Shown piece by piece: positions 49,278-55,909 of a stretch of 55,909 nt of DNA. Made by a program: the position numbers and the translations under genes. Below the pieces are notes generated by a model, which had not been told where the DNA came from, ran no database searches, and worked only from the letters and a program-made list of their open reading frames with translations. Each line of letters opens with the position of its first letter. The stretch's first letter is position 1. The DNA comes from Streptomyces sp. STR69 (lineage in GTDB: Bacteria; Actinomycetota; Actinomycetes; Streptomycetales; Streptomycetaceae), in assembly GCF_024519455.1 (NCBI RefSeq), contig NZ_JALJRY010000007.1, positions 347,638 through 403,546 of the forward strand, written 5' to 3'.

Positions 49278-50510
49278 ATGGCCGAAAACCCCGCCTACCC
49301 CGTAGGCCTCCGCCTCACCGGCCGCCGGGTCGTCGTCCTGGGCGGCGGCCAGGTCGCCCAGCGGCGGCTGCCGGCGCTGATCGCGGCGGGCGCGGACATC
49401 GTGCTCGTGTCCCCCGAGGCGACCCCGTCCGTCGAGGCGATGGCGGACGCGGGCGAGATCTCCTGGGAGCGACGCCCGTACGCGGACGGCGACTTGGCGG
49501 ACGCCTGGTACGCCCTGATCGCCACCACCGATCCCGAGGCCAACACGGCCGCCTCCGCCGAGGCCGAGGCCCACCGCGTCTGGTGCGTGCGCTCGGACGA
49601 CGCCGACGAGGCCACCGCGTGGACCCCGGCGACCGGCCACAGCGAGGGCGTCACCGTCGCCGTGCTCACCACGGACGCGCGCGGCCGGGACCCCCGGCAC
49701 ACCGCCGCGATCCGGGACGCGGTCGTCGCGGGCCTGCGCGACGGCACCCTCGTCGCCCCCCACCACCGCACCCGAACCCTGGGCGTCGCCCTCGTCGGCG
49801 GCGGCCCCGGCGACCCGGACCTCATCACGGTCCGCGGCCGTCGACTCCTCGCCGAGGCCGACGTCGTCATCGCCGACCGCCTCGGCCCCCGCGACCTCCT
49901 CGCCGAACTCCCCCCGCACGTCGAGGTGATCGACGCGGCGAAGATCCCCTACGGCCGCTACATGGCCCAGGAGGCCATCAACAACGCGCTGATCGAACAC
50001 GCCAAGCAGGGCAAGTCGGTCGTACGGCTGAAGGGCGGCGACCCGTACGTCTACGGCCGTGGCATGGAGGAGGTCCAGGCGCTCGCCGAGGCCGGCATCC
50101 CGTGCACGGTGGTGCCCGGCATCTCCAGCTCGATCTCGGTCCCCGGAGCCGCGGGTATCCCGGTCACCCATCGCGGGGTCGCACACGAGTTCACGGTGGT
50201 CAGCGGCCATGTCGCCCCTGACGACGAGCGCTCCCTGGTGGACTGGCCGTCCCTCGCCAAGCTCACCGGCACGCTGGTGGTCCTCATGGGCGTGGACAAG
50301 ATCGGGAAGATCGCCGAAACCCTGATCGCGCACGGCAAGCCGGCGGACACGCCCGTCGCCCTGATCCAGGAGGGCACGACGGCCGCCCAGCGCCGCGTGG
50401 ACGCGACCCTCGCGACGGTCGGCGAGACGGCACGCGCAGAGGACGTGAAGCCGCCGTCGGTGATCGTCATCGGCGCGGTAGTCACCGTAGGCCCGAAGAC
50501 ATCTGCGTAA
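49278..50510 (+). CDS. cobA: Uroporphyrinogen-III C-methyltransferase with precorrin-2 dehydrogenase-like N-terminus
   Basis: A 410-residue enzyme that methylates uroporphyrinogen III at C2 and C7 to precorrin-2, the branch point to siroheme and cobalamin. Residues 1-155 form a CysG-type NAD domain (YPVGLRLTGRRVVVLGGGQV, AQRRLPALIAAGADIVLVSP) that may oxidise precorrin-2. Residues 160-405 form the SAM-dependent methyltransferase (VALVGGGPGDPDLITVRGRR, VVRLKGGDPYVYGRG, VVPGISSSISVPGAAGIPVTH). GGAG lies near the ATG (MAENPAYP). The N-terminal domain is shorter than in full CysG, lacking the siroheme chelatase dimer extension. Confidence 0.95.
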   Translation: MAENPAYPVGLRLTGRRVVVLGGGQVAQRRLPALIAAGADIVLVSPEATPSVEAMADAGEISWERRPYADGDLADAWYALIATTDPEANTAASAEAEAHRVWCVRSDDADEATAWTPATGHSEGVTVAVLTTDARGRDPRHTAAIRDAVVAGLRDGTLVAPHHRTRTLGVALVGGGPGDPDLITVRGRRLLAEADVVIADRLGPRDLLAELPPHVEVIDAAKIPYGRYMAQEAINNALIEHAKQGKSVVRLKGGDPYVYGRGMEEVQALAEAGIPCTVVPGISSSISVPGAAGIPVTHRGVAHEFTVVSGHVAPDDERSLVDWPSLAKLTGTLVVLMGVDKIGKIAETLIAHGKPADTPVALIQEGTTAAQRRVDATLATVGETARAEDVKPPSVIVIGAVVTVGPKTSA

Positions 50511-50539
50511 CCCGGGGTAACACAACCCGTTCCCAGCCG

Positions 50540-50568
50540 TTGGCACGACACCCAGGACAAGGCAGTAT
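50540..50568 (+). promoter_or_regulatory. Leaderless promoter of the TrmH gene
   Basis: TTGGCA (50540-50545) and CAGTAT (50563-50568) are separated by exactly 17 bp. The GTG start codon lies six bases after the -10 and no ribosome site is present. Confidence 0.7.
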
Positions 50569-50574
50569 CACCCT

Positions 50575-51393
50575 GTGGCCGATCTCATCACCGTTGAGGA
50601 TCCCGACGACCCGCGCCTGCGTGATTACACGGGCCTGACCGACGTAGAGCTGCGCCGCAAGCGCGAACCGGCCGAGGGCCTGTTCATCGCCGAGGGCGAG
50701 AAGGTCATCAGACGGGCCAAGGACGCGGGCTACGAGATGCGCTCCATGCTGCTGTCCGCGAAGTGGGTCGACGTCATGCGGGACGTCATCGACGAACTCC
50801 CGGCCCCCGTTTACGCGGTGAGCCCCGAACTCGCCGAACGCGTCACCGGCTATCACGTCCACCGGGGCGCCCTCGCCTCCATGCAGCGCAAACCGCTCCC
50901 CACCGCGCACGAACTCCTCCAGACGACCCGCAGGGTCGTCGTCATGGAGTCGGTCAACGACCACACCAACATCGGCGCGATCTTCCGCTCGGCGGCGGCG
51001 CTGGGCATGGACGCGGTCCTGCTGTCCCCCGACTGCGCGGACCCCCTCTACCGCCGCAGCGTGAAGGTCTCGATGGGCGCGGTGTTCTCCGTCCCCTACG
51101 CCCGCCTCGACAGCTGGCCCAAGGGCCTGGAGTCGGTCCGCGAAGCGGGCTTCACGCTCCTCGCCCTCACCCCCGACGAGAAGGCGAAGAGCCTCGACGA
51201 GGCCGCCCCGCACCGCATGGACCGGGTCGCCCTGATGCTTGGCGCCGAGGGCGACGGCCTCTCCACCCAGGCCCTGGTCGCCGCCGACGAATGGGTCCGC
51301 ATCCCGATGGCCCACGGCGTCGACTCGCTCAACGTGGGCGCCGCGGCTGCCGTAGCCTTCTACGCGGTGGCCACCGGCCGCCCCGAACTCTAG
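50575..51393 (+). CDS. TrmH/SpoU-family RNA 2'-O-methyltransferase
   Basis: A 272-residue SAM-dependent RNA methyltransferase with a knotted SPOUT fold. An N-terminal RNA-binding part (about 1-105: EPAEGLFIAEGEKVIRRAKD) precedes the catalytic domain with motif 1 ESVNDHTNIGAIFRSAAALG, motif 2 LMLGAEGDGLS and motif 3 IPMAHGVDSLNVGAAAAV. The target may be 23S rRNA or tRNA. It starts at GTG on a leaderless transcript and is followed by the Nudix gene after 9 bases, so the two are likely cotranscribed. Confidence 0.93.
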   Translation: MADLITVEDPDDPRLRDYTGLTDVELRRKREPAEGLFIAEGEKVIRRAKDAGYEMRSMLLSAKWVDVMRDVIDELPAPVYAVSPELAERVTGYHVHRGALASMQRKPLPTAHELLQTTRRVVVMESVNDHTNIGAIFRSAAALGMDAVLLSPDCADPLYRRSVKVSMGAVFSVPYARLDSWPKGLESVREAGFTLLALTPDEKAKSLDEAAPHRMDRVALMLGAEGDGLSTQALVAADEWVRIPMAHGVDSLNVGAAAAVAFYAVATGRPEL

Positions 51394-51402
51394 GAGCACG
51401 GC

Positions 51403-51798
51403 TTGGCCCAGCGCGAGGCGATCGTGGCGGTACTGCGGCGCGCGGAGCGCGTGCTGGTCATCCGCCGCGGCCCGGACTCCGACCGCGCCGGCTACTGGGC
51501 CCCGCTCAGCGGCAAGCTCGAACCGGGCGAGACTCAGGAAGAGGCCCTGGTCAGAGAGGTCCACGAGGAGGTCGGCCTCGCGGTCTCCCCCCTGACCAAG
51601 GTCTGGGAGTCCGAGGCCCACGACGGCCGCTTCCGCCTCCACTGGTGGACCGCCACCGAAACAGGCAACGGCACGATCGTCCCCGACCCGGGCGAGGTCT
51701 CCGAGGTCCGCTGGGTCACTCCGGCCGAGTTCTTGACGATGACCCCGCTCTTCGACGCGGACCGCGAGTTCTTCGAGCGTGTCCTGCCGACGTTGTAA
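51403..51798 (+). CDS. Nudix hydrolase
   Basis: A 131-residue pyrophosphohydrolase. The Nudix box is complete: GKLEPGETQEEALVREVHEE followed by VGL, with the metal-binding EVHEEV glutamates. IVAVLRRAERVLVIRRGP and the C-terminal FDADREFFERVLPTL flank it. The start is a TTG six bases after AGGAG that overlaps the stop of the upstream gene. Possible substrates are oxidised nucleotides, nucleotide sugars or NADH; not decidable. Confidence 0.92.
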   Translation: MAQREAIVAVLRRAERVLVIRRGPDSDRAGYWAPLSGKLEPGETQEEALVREVHEEVGLAVSPLTKVWESEAHDGRFRLHWWTATETGNGTIVPDPGEVSEVRWVTPAEFLTMTPLFDADREFFERVLPTL

Positions 51799-51808
51799 GC
51801 GCGCCTGG

Positions 51809-51867
51809 ACACCCACCAGCCCGTCCGGCGTGTGAGGACGAGGCCCGCTCAGGGCCGAAGCGGGGGG
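51809..51867 (+). repeat. Dispersed Streptomyces intergenic repeat, AGCCCGTCCGGCG type
   Basis: The stretch contains CACCAGCCCGTCCGGCGTGT, GAGGACGAGGCCCG and CAGGGCCGAAGCGGGG. I recognise this as a second kind of intergenic repeat common in Streptomyces. It separates the convergent Nudix and kinase genes. Confidence 0.65.
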
Positions 51868-51893
51868 CGAAACAACCCCACCCGCACCGCGCG

Positions 51894-53267
51894 CTACCCG
51901 GCGAAACCGCCCACAGCCCCGAACCGCCCGTCCGCCGCTACGACCCTCTCGTGCCCCTGCGGTACACCGTCCCCCGTGCGACCGAGCCCGTGCGCGGGGC
52001 CCGAGCAGCCCTGGGCCACCGCGATACCGAGCGCGACCAGCAACGTCACCACGACGAACACGAACAGCCGCTGCCGCAGCAGGCGCGGGTTGGCAGGTCG
52101 CCGACCGGTGCCCGTGGTACGCGGGCCAGGCCGACCGGTGCCACTGCGCGGGGCGGGACGGCTGCCGCTGCCGTTGCCGGACCGGGTGGTGTTGCGCCCG
52201 GCCGGAGTCGGCCGTGCCGAGCCCGGCCGGGAAGGAACGCCGCCGCCTCCACGGGAGGGACTGCCACCGCCCCGCGAGGGTGGAGCCGCACCGCGCGGAG
52301 CCGGGGTCCCCTGCGGCCCCTGCGAGCCCTGCGGACGCCGACCGCCCTGCGTGCGCTGCTGCTCGGGATAGCTCTCGGTGAGCCGCCCGGTGGGCCGGTC
52401 CGCTTCGCCACCACGCGGCGCGGGCGGTCGTACGTCCGACAGACCCTGGGCCTCGCGGGCGGCGATCTCCTTGAGGCGCAAGGACAGTTGGAGGGTGCTG
52501 GGCCGCTCCTCGGGGTCCTTTGCCAGGCACGCGCGGACCAGCGGCGCGAGCGCGTCCGGTACGCCGTGCAGTTGCGCCTCCTCGTGCACCACGCGGTACA
52601 GCATCACCTCTGAACTGCCGTGCCCGAAGGGCGAGTCGGACGTCGAGGCGTACGCCAGCGTGGCACCGAGCGAGAACACGTCCGTGGCCGGCGTGACCGC
52701 CGCCCCGCGCACCTGCTCGGGCGCGAGAAAGCCGGGCGAACCGACCGCCGTACCGACGTGCGTGAGCGTCGAGGCACCGGTCGCCCAGGCGATACCGAAG
52801 TCGATGATCCGCGGGCCCTTGGGGGAGAGGAGGATGTTCGACGGCTTGAGATCCCGGTGGACGACACCCGCCTCGTGAACGGCGACTAGCCCCTCGGACA
52901 GCGCGGCCCCGATCGCGGCGACCTCGGCCGCGCCGAGCGCGCCCTCGTCGGCGACCTTGTCGTGCAGGGAGGGCCCGGGCACGTACTGCGTGGCGAACCA
53001 CGGCCGGTCGGCCTCCAGATCCGCCGCGACCAGCCGGGCCGTGCACCCGCCGCGGATCCGCCGGGCGGCCGACACCTCGCGCGCGAACCGCGAACGGAAC
53101 TCCTGGTCCTCCGCCAGATCCGGCCGGATCACCTTCAGCGCGACCCGCTGACCCTTGCGGTCGGAACCCAGATAGACGACGCCCATTCCGCCCGCGCCGA
53201 GCCGTCTGTGAAGCCTGAACGAGCCGACGACGCGCGGGTCCTCGCGCCTCAGGCGCATCATCGCCAT
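51894..53267 (-). CDS. Membrane-anchored Ser/Thr protein kinase
   Basis: A 457-residue Hanks-type kinase. Residues 15-275 are the catalytic domain: glycine loop LGAGGMGVVYLG, ATP lysine K45 in VALKVI, catalytic D139 in VVHRDLKPSN, DFG at 156-158, APE in GFLAPEQVRG. A Pro/Gly/Arg-rich linker follows (about 285-395, with SRGGGSPSRGGGG repeats), then a transmembrane helix at 400-420 (FVFVVVTLLVALGIAVAQGC) and a short outer tail of about 37 residues without PASTA or sensor domains. Starts at MNMAMM (53273) or MAMMRLRRED; I use the second, better spaced behind GCGGGG. Targets unknown. Confidence 0.93.
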   Translation of the reverse strand: MAMMRLRREDPRVVGSFRLHRRLGAGGMGVVYLGSDRKGQRVALKVIRPDLAEDQEFRSRFAREVSAARRIRGGCTARLVAADLEADRPWFATQYVPGPSLHDKVADEGALGAAEVAAIGAALSEGLVAVHEAGVVHRDLKPSNILLSPKGPRIIDFGIAWATGASTLTHVGTAVGSPGFLAPEQVRGAAVTPATDVFSLGATLAYASTSDSPFGHGSSEVMLYRVVHEEAQLHGVPDALAPLVRACLAKDPEERPSTLQLSLRLKEIAAREAQGLSDVRPPAPRGGEADRPTGRLTESYPEQQRTQGGRRPQGSQGPQGTPAPRGAAPPSRGGGSPSRGGGGVPSRPGSARPTPAGRNTTRSGNGSGSRPAPRSGTGRPGPRTTGTGRRPANPRLLRQRLFVFVVVTLLVALGIAVAQGCSGPAHGLGRTGDGVPQGHERVVAADGRFGAVGGFAG

Positions 53268-53470
53268 GTTCATCCCCGCTGCCCGGTCCGTATGACGAGC
53301 GACAGCTTACGTTTCCACCGCCGCCCGCGCGCAAAGGCCGCGCCCTCTCGGACCGACGGATTGTCAGTGCCGGGTGGGAAACTTTGAAGGGTGGTCAGAG
53401 GCCGTGCGAACAGCAGGACTTCGTACTGCCCCCAACCCCAACCAACCATCACAGAAGGGGGATTGAGCGC

Positions 53471-53746
53471 GTGAAGGGTGATCGCGTCGAGATAGTGGTG
53501 GACGCCGGCGACACCACACGTACATACGAGGTGGTGGCGAGCAGGGCGGGCCGCAGGGTGGAGACGGCGGTACGACGAGGTGTCGTGGAAGTGAGCGAAG
53601 TCACCCGCAGTGGCTCCGTCGTCCGCACCGCCCGCTTCATGGCGACCCGGGTCCTCGCCCTGGTCGAGCAGCCGGTCCCGCGCGAGGACAGCTCAGAGAA
53701 AGCGGGGCACACCGGACTCCCTCTCCGGGAAGACCCCGAGACCTAG
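53471..53746 (+). CDS. Conserved small protein
   Basis: A 91-residue protein I cannot assign. It opens KGDRVEIVVDAGDTTRTYEV and has a beta-rich, Arg-rich middle (GRRVETAVRRGVVEVSEVTR, VVRTARFMATRVLALVEQ) with no signal peptide. I start at the GTG giving VKGDRVE; a GGGG stretch lies about 10 bases upstream, and the 29 more upstream in-frame codons look non-coding. It is divergent from the kinase gene. Confidence 0.7.
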   Translation: MKGDRVEIVVDAGDTTRTYEVVASRAGRRVETAVRRGVVEVSEVTRSGSVVRTARFMATRVLALVEQPVPREDSSEKAGHTGLPLREDPET

Positions 53747-53958
53747 GACCTCGTCTCCACCCAGGGGAGTAGTTCGCAGGTCATTGCTCATCCTCCGGGA
53801 GGCCCGCCAATCGGTACGAGGGCATGACGACCCGCACCCGCCGCACGCCTAGATTTGAGGTCAAGCGGCGGGTGCAGCACTCGTCCCCCGAGGTCAGACA
53901 CCCGCCGCTGCCAACGACAACTGAGTTCGGTCAACGGAGCACGGTCAGGAGAGGGACC

Positions 53959-54168
53959 ATGGCCCATACGGCACCGCGGGCATTGATCCGCGAAGAGGGA
54001 CGCAAGGCGTACAACGCGGCGTTCCGCACCCGCCGCACAGGCCGTCGCCACCCACTGGTGGCGACCTTGATGGCACTTCCCCTGGCGGTCCTGCTCCTCG
54101 TCGTCTTCGACGGCTGGGAGACCGTGGCCACACAGGCGTCGTCCGTGGGAGTGATGCTGGGGCGCTGA
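53959..54168 (+). CDS. Small single-helix membrane protein
   Basis: A 69-residue protein with a basic N-terminal part (ALIREEGRKAYNAAFRTRRT) and one transmembrane helix (VATLMALPLAVLLLVVF). A GGAGAGGG ribosome site precedes the ATG. A possible -10 TAGATT (53851-53856) and a hairpin-capable GCACCCGCCG/CGGCGGGTGC (about 53836-53877) lie upstream. Function unknown. Confidence 0.72.
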   Translation: MAHTAPRALIREEGRKAYNAAFRTRRTGRRHPLVATLMALPLAVLLLVVFDGWETVATQASSVGVMLGR

Positions 54169-54256
54169 GCGGCGACCCCAGGCCCGGAAGAGCGGTCCGG
54201 GCGGGGACATCAACCCATGAAACCCCGTGGGGACGGGGGTGCGGCGGACGGCAAAA

Positions 54257-54290
54257 AAAGCCGGCGCAGCTGGGGAGCTGCGCCGGCTTT
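54257..54290. terminator. Hairpin terminator
   Basis: AAAGCCGGCGCAGCT (54257-54271) pairs perfectly with AGCTGCGCCGGCTTT (54276-54290) around GGGG. With A-runs to its left and T-rich bases to its right it can act in both directions. Confidence 0.9.
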
Positions 54291-54335
54291 GCTTTGCCCT
54301 CGCGGGAGAACACCCCGGACTGGAGCGCCCCAAAG

Positions 54336-54392
54336 TGGCGCGGGGCTGTATCGATTTTCGGCTCCGCCGAGTGGGCGTGCCCAGCCCCCACC
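54336..54392 (+). repeat. Dispersed Streptomyces intergenic repeat, long form
   Basis: TGGCGCGGGGCTGTATCGAT opens the element, followed by TTTCGGCTCCGCCGAGTGGG and CCAGCCCCCACC. It matches the long copy at 27302. It lies between the terminator and the phosphotransferase gene. Confidence 0.75.
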
Positions 54393-54459
54393 GGCCGGCA
54401 GCCAAGCCACACGCCCAGCCGTACGCTCCCATCGAAAGCCGTACGACCCAGGGGACCCC

Positions 54460-55404
54460 GTGACCACCACCCACCTGCTGCCCGACCTGACAGCCCGGGC
54501 CACAAAAGCAGCGCACACCCAAACCCCGGCCTGCCCCTGCACTCCCGGCGGAGCCACCCTCACGGACCGCCCAGACGGCACAGTCGTCCGCCACGCAGCC
54601 ACCGTCGCCAAGGCCCACGCCCCGAACACAAACCCCACCGACCTCACCGCCCGCCTCACCACGGCCACGCGTCTCCCCGGCATCCTCCTGCCCCCACTGG
54701 ACCCCGCCCCCGTCACCCTGCACGACCGCCAGGTGACGTTCTGGCCCTACGGCACCCCCGTGGACCCGGACGATCCCGACGCGGCCCCCTGGGAAGCGGC
54801 AGCCACCCTCCTCGCCCGCCTCCACCGCACCCCCGCCCCGACCCCCCTCCCGCCCATGCGCGGCCCTCTCAAGGCGGTCCGCGCGATCACCCGCCTCCGC
54901 GAGGCCGTCGGCGGCCACCCCGCTGCCGCCCCCGTTCTGCACGCCTGGACCCTGCTCCCGGCGTGGGCCCGCGCGGAGGCACCCCAGCCCGACACGACCA
55001 CCCTCTGCCACGGCGACCTCCACCTCGGCCAGCTCGTCCGGTACCCGGCCCCCGACGGCCCCTGGCTGCTGATCGACGTCGACGACCTGGGCGTGGGAGT
55101 CCCCGGGTGGGACCTCGCGCGCCCCGCCGCCTGGTACGCCTGTGGGCTGCTCCCGCCCGACGAGTGGGCCCGCTTCCTTGCCGCGTACCGCGCGGCGGGC
55201 GGCCCGGCCGTCCCCGCGGACGGCGACCCCTGGCCCGCCCTGGACGTCCCGGCCCGCGCCCTGACCGTGCAGACCGCGGCCCTGGCGATCGTCAAAGCGG
55301 TGGCGGCGGGCCGTCCACTGGACGAGGTGGAGGAGGCGGTCGTCGACGCCTGTGACCGAATGGGTTCCGTCCCGCCCGAGTTGACGCCCGGATTCGCGAA
55401 GTAG
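54460..55404 (+). CDS. Aminoglycoside-phosphotransferase-like kinase
   Basis: A 314-residue protein of the APH/choline-kinase fold. The catalytic loop is TTLCHGDLHLGQLV with the HGD motif, and the metal aspartate lies in LLIDVDDLGVGVPGWDL. The N-terminal lobe is short and Pro/Ala-rich, and the usual P-loop lysine region is weak (GTVVRHAATVAKA). The GTG start (VTTTHLL) follows GGGGA. The family also includes homoserine, choline and sugar kinases, so antibiotic resistance should not be assumed. Confidence 0.85.
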   Translation: MTTTHLLPDLTARATKAAHTQTPACPCTPGGATLTDRPDGTVVRHAATVAKAHAPNTNPTDLTARLTTATRLPGILLPPLDPAPVTLHDRQVTFWPYGTPVDPDDPDAAPWEAAATLLARLHRTPAPTPLPPMRGPLKAVRAITRLREAVGGHPAAAPVLHAWTLLPAWARAEAPQPDTTTLCHGDLHLGQLVRYPAPDGPWLLIDVDDLGVGVPGWDLARPAAWYACGLLPPDEWARFLAAYRAAGGPAVPADGDPWPALDVPARALTVQTAALAIVKAVAAGRPLDEVEEAVVDACDRMGSVPPELTPGFAK

Positions 55405-55484
55405 GGTGCAACCGACCGGGGTCGGACGGAGTCTGTCCTGGGGAAACACGAAGACGTACCAACGGGCGAGGAGTTGAGCCGAGC

Positions 55485-55784
55485 ATGCAGTGTCCGAAGT
55501 GTCACGCGCAGATGCAGACGTACAACCGCAACGGTGTTCAGATCGAGCAGTGCAGCAACTGCCGCGGGATCTTTCTCGACTACGGCGAGCTCGAGGCGCT
55601 GACCCGCGTGGAGTCCCAGTGGCAGCAGCCCGCCCCGCCGCCGCCGGGCCCGCAGGCCTACCCCGCCCCGCCCGCGCCCGCCTGGGGCGCCCCGCACGGC
55701 GGCGGTCATGGCGGTGGCCACTACGGCGGTCACGGCGGCCACCACCGCCACAAGAGCTTCGGCCACATGCTGTTCTCCAGCTGA
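55485..55784 (+). CDS. TFIIB-type zinc-ribbon protein
   Basis: A 99-residue protein. A single zinc ribbon is formed by CPKC near the start and CSNC at residues 23-26 (MQCPKCHAQMQTY, QIEQCSNCRGIFLDYGELEA). A Pro-rich linker and a His/Gly-rich tail (HGGGHGGGHYGGHGGHHRHK) follow, which could bind metal. GAGGAG precedes the ATG. Function unknown. Confidence 0.9.
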   Translation: MQCPKCHAQMQTYNRNGVQIEQCSNCRGIFLDYGELEALTRVESQWQQPAPPPPGPQAYPAPPAPAWGAPHGGGHGGGHYGGHGGHHRHKSFGHMLFSS

Positions 55785-55796
55785 CCGGCACACGGA

Positions 55797-55830
55797 GAAG
55801 CCCCCGGACGCGGTGAGCGCCGGGGGCTTC
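55797..55830 (+). terminator. Hairpin terminator before tRNA-Val
   Basis: GAAGCCCCCGG (55797-55807) pairs with CCGGGGGCTTC (55820-55830) around a 12-base loop. It lies between the zinc-ribbon gene and the convergent tRNA, so it may serve both. Confidence 0.85.
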
Positions 55831-55836
55831 GGTGTG

Positions 55837-55908
55837 TGGACGATACTGGGATTGAACCAGTGACCTCTTCCGTGTCAGGGAAGCGCTCTCCCGCTGAGCT
55901 AATCGTCC
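55837..55908 (-). tRNA. tRNA-Val (GAC)
   Basis: A complete 72-base tRNA on the minus strand. The acceptor arms GGACGAT and ATCGTCC pair fully, the anticodon loop CTGACAC sits between paired CTTCC/GGAAG arms and gives anticodon GAC (valine), and the T arm reads GGTTCAATCCC. The CCA end is not encoded. It lies at the right edge of the window; I see no attachment-site duplication or integrase. Confidence 0.95.
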
Positions 55909-55909
55909 T

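Noticed and set aside
54460..55404. Aminoglycoside resistance gene
   Set aside because: The fold is shared with choline and other kinases and the N-terminal nucleotide-binding motif is weak; no resistance context is seen.
55837..55908. tRNA-Val as an integration site of a mobile element
   Set aside because: No integrase, att duplication or composition shift is visible, and the neighbours are ordinary core genes.

Overview
The window is high-GC DNA with strong G/C bias at third codon positions. It has short or ATGA/GTGA-overlapping gene junctions, many candidate leaderless starts and the dispersed GGGGCGCGGGG-type intergenic repeats typical of Streptomyces. Gene content and order (argCJBDR, argH, a glycerophosphodiesterase, metNIQ, cobL/cobT/cobA, a TrmH methyltransferase, a Ser/Thr kinase, a Val tRNA) match what I recall of the Streptomyces chromosomal core. 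There is no integrase, transposase, CRISPR array or phage gene. The assignment is by recognition, not by a database search.

Layout. 1-14962: miscellaneous genes, namely the 5' part of a 3-hydroxybutyryl-CoA dehydrogenase, a GHL10-type glycoside hydrolase, a divergent EamA exporter/MocR regulator pair, a histidine-phosphatase-fold protein without its catalytic histidines, a secreted GH51 arabinofuranosidase, a MerR/carboxymuconolactone-decarboxylase pair with a textbook MerR promoter, and several conserved proteins of unknown function. 15006-19962: the arginine operon argC-argJ-argB-argD-argR, with a promoter carrying ARG-box-like sequence and a perfect terminator. 19975-27301: a flavin electron-transfer locus. 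It has two membrane ferric-reductase-like flavoproteins, two secreted FMN-binding proteins and ApbE, transcribed away from an OmpR/EnvZ-type two-component system across a cluster of five CTCTGAG/CTCAGAG heptamers. 27302-34112: an L,D-transpeptidase-like protein, an internally duplicated secreted protein, argH with its own ARG-box promoter, an aldo/keto reductase, and a TetR/MFS pair with a perfect palindromic operator.

34113-38909: an acyltransferase, a glycerophosphodiesterase behind a PHO-box-like repeat, a sigma-like protein, an acetyltransferase, two small membrane proteins and a HAD phosphatase. 38918-42319: a methionine uptake locus. A 28-residue leader peptide ending in alternating Cys and Met codons precedes metN-metI-metQ, and a decayed second metQ follows. 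42399-50510: an acetyltransferase, then cobalamin genes: cobL (CbiE-CbiT fusion), a 1457-residue cobT whose C-terminal half fuses BluB to CobT and whose N-terminal 880 residues are low-complexity with a 12-residue tandem repeat, and cobA. 50575-55908: TrmH, Nudix, Ser/Thr kinase, small proteins, a phosphotransferase, a zinc-ribbon protein and tRNA-Val(GAC).

The most unusual items are the Met/Cys leader peptide of metNIQ, the repeat-expanded BluB-CobT fusion, the duplicated flavin relay with its heptamer cluster, the metQ remnant, and a triple half-site motif upstream of cobT.
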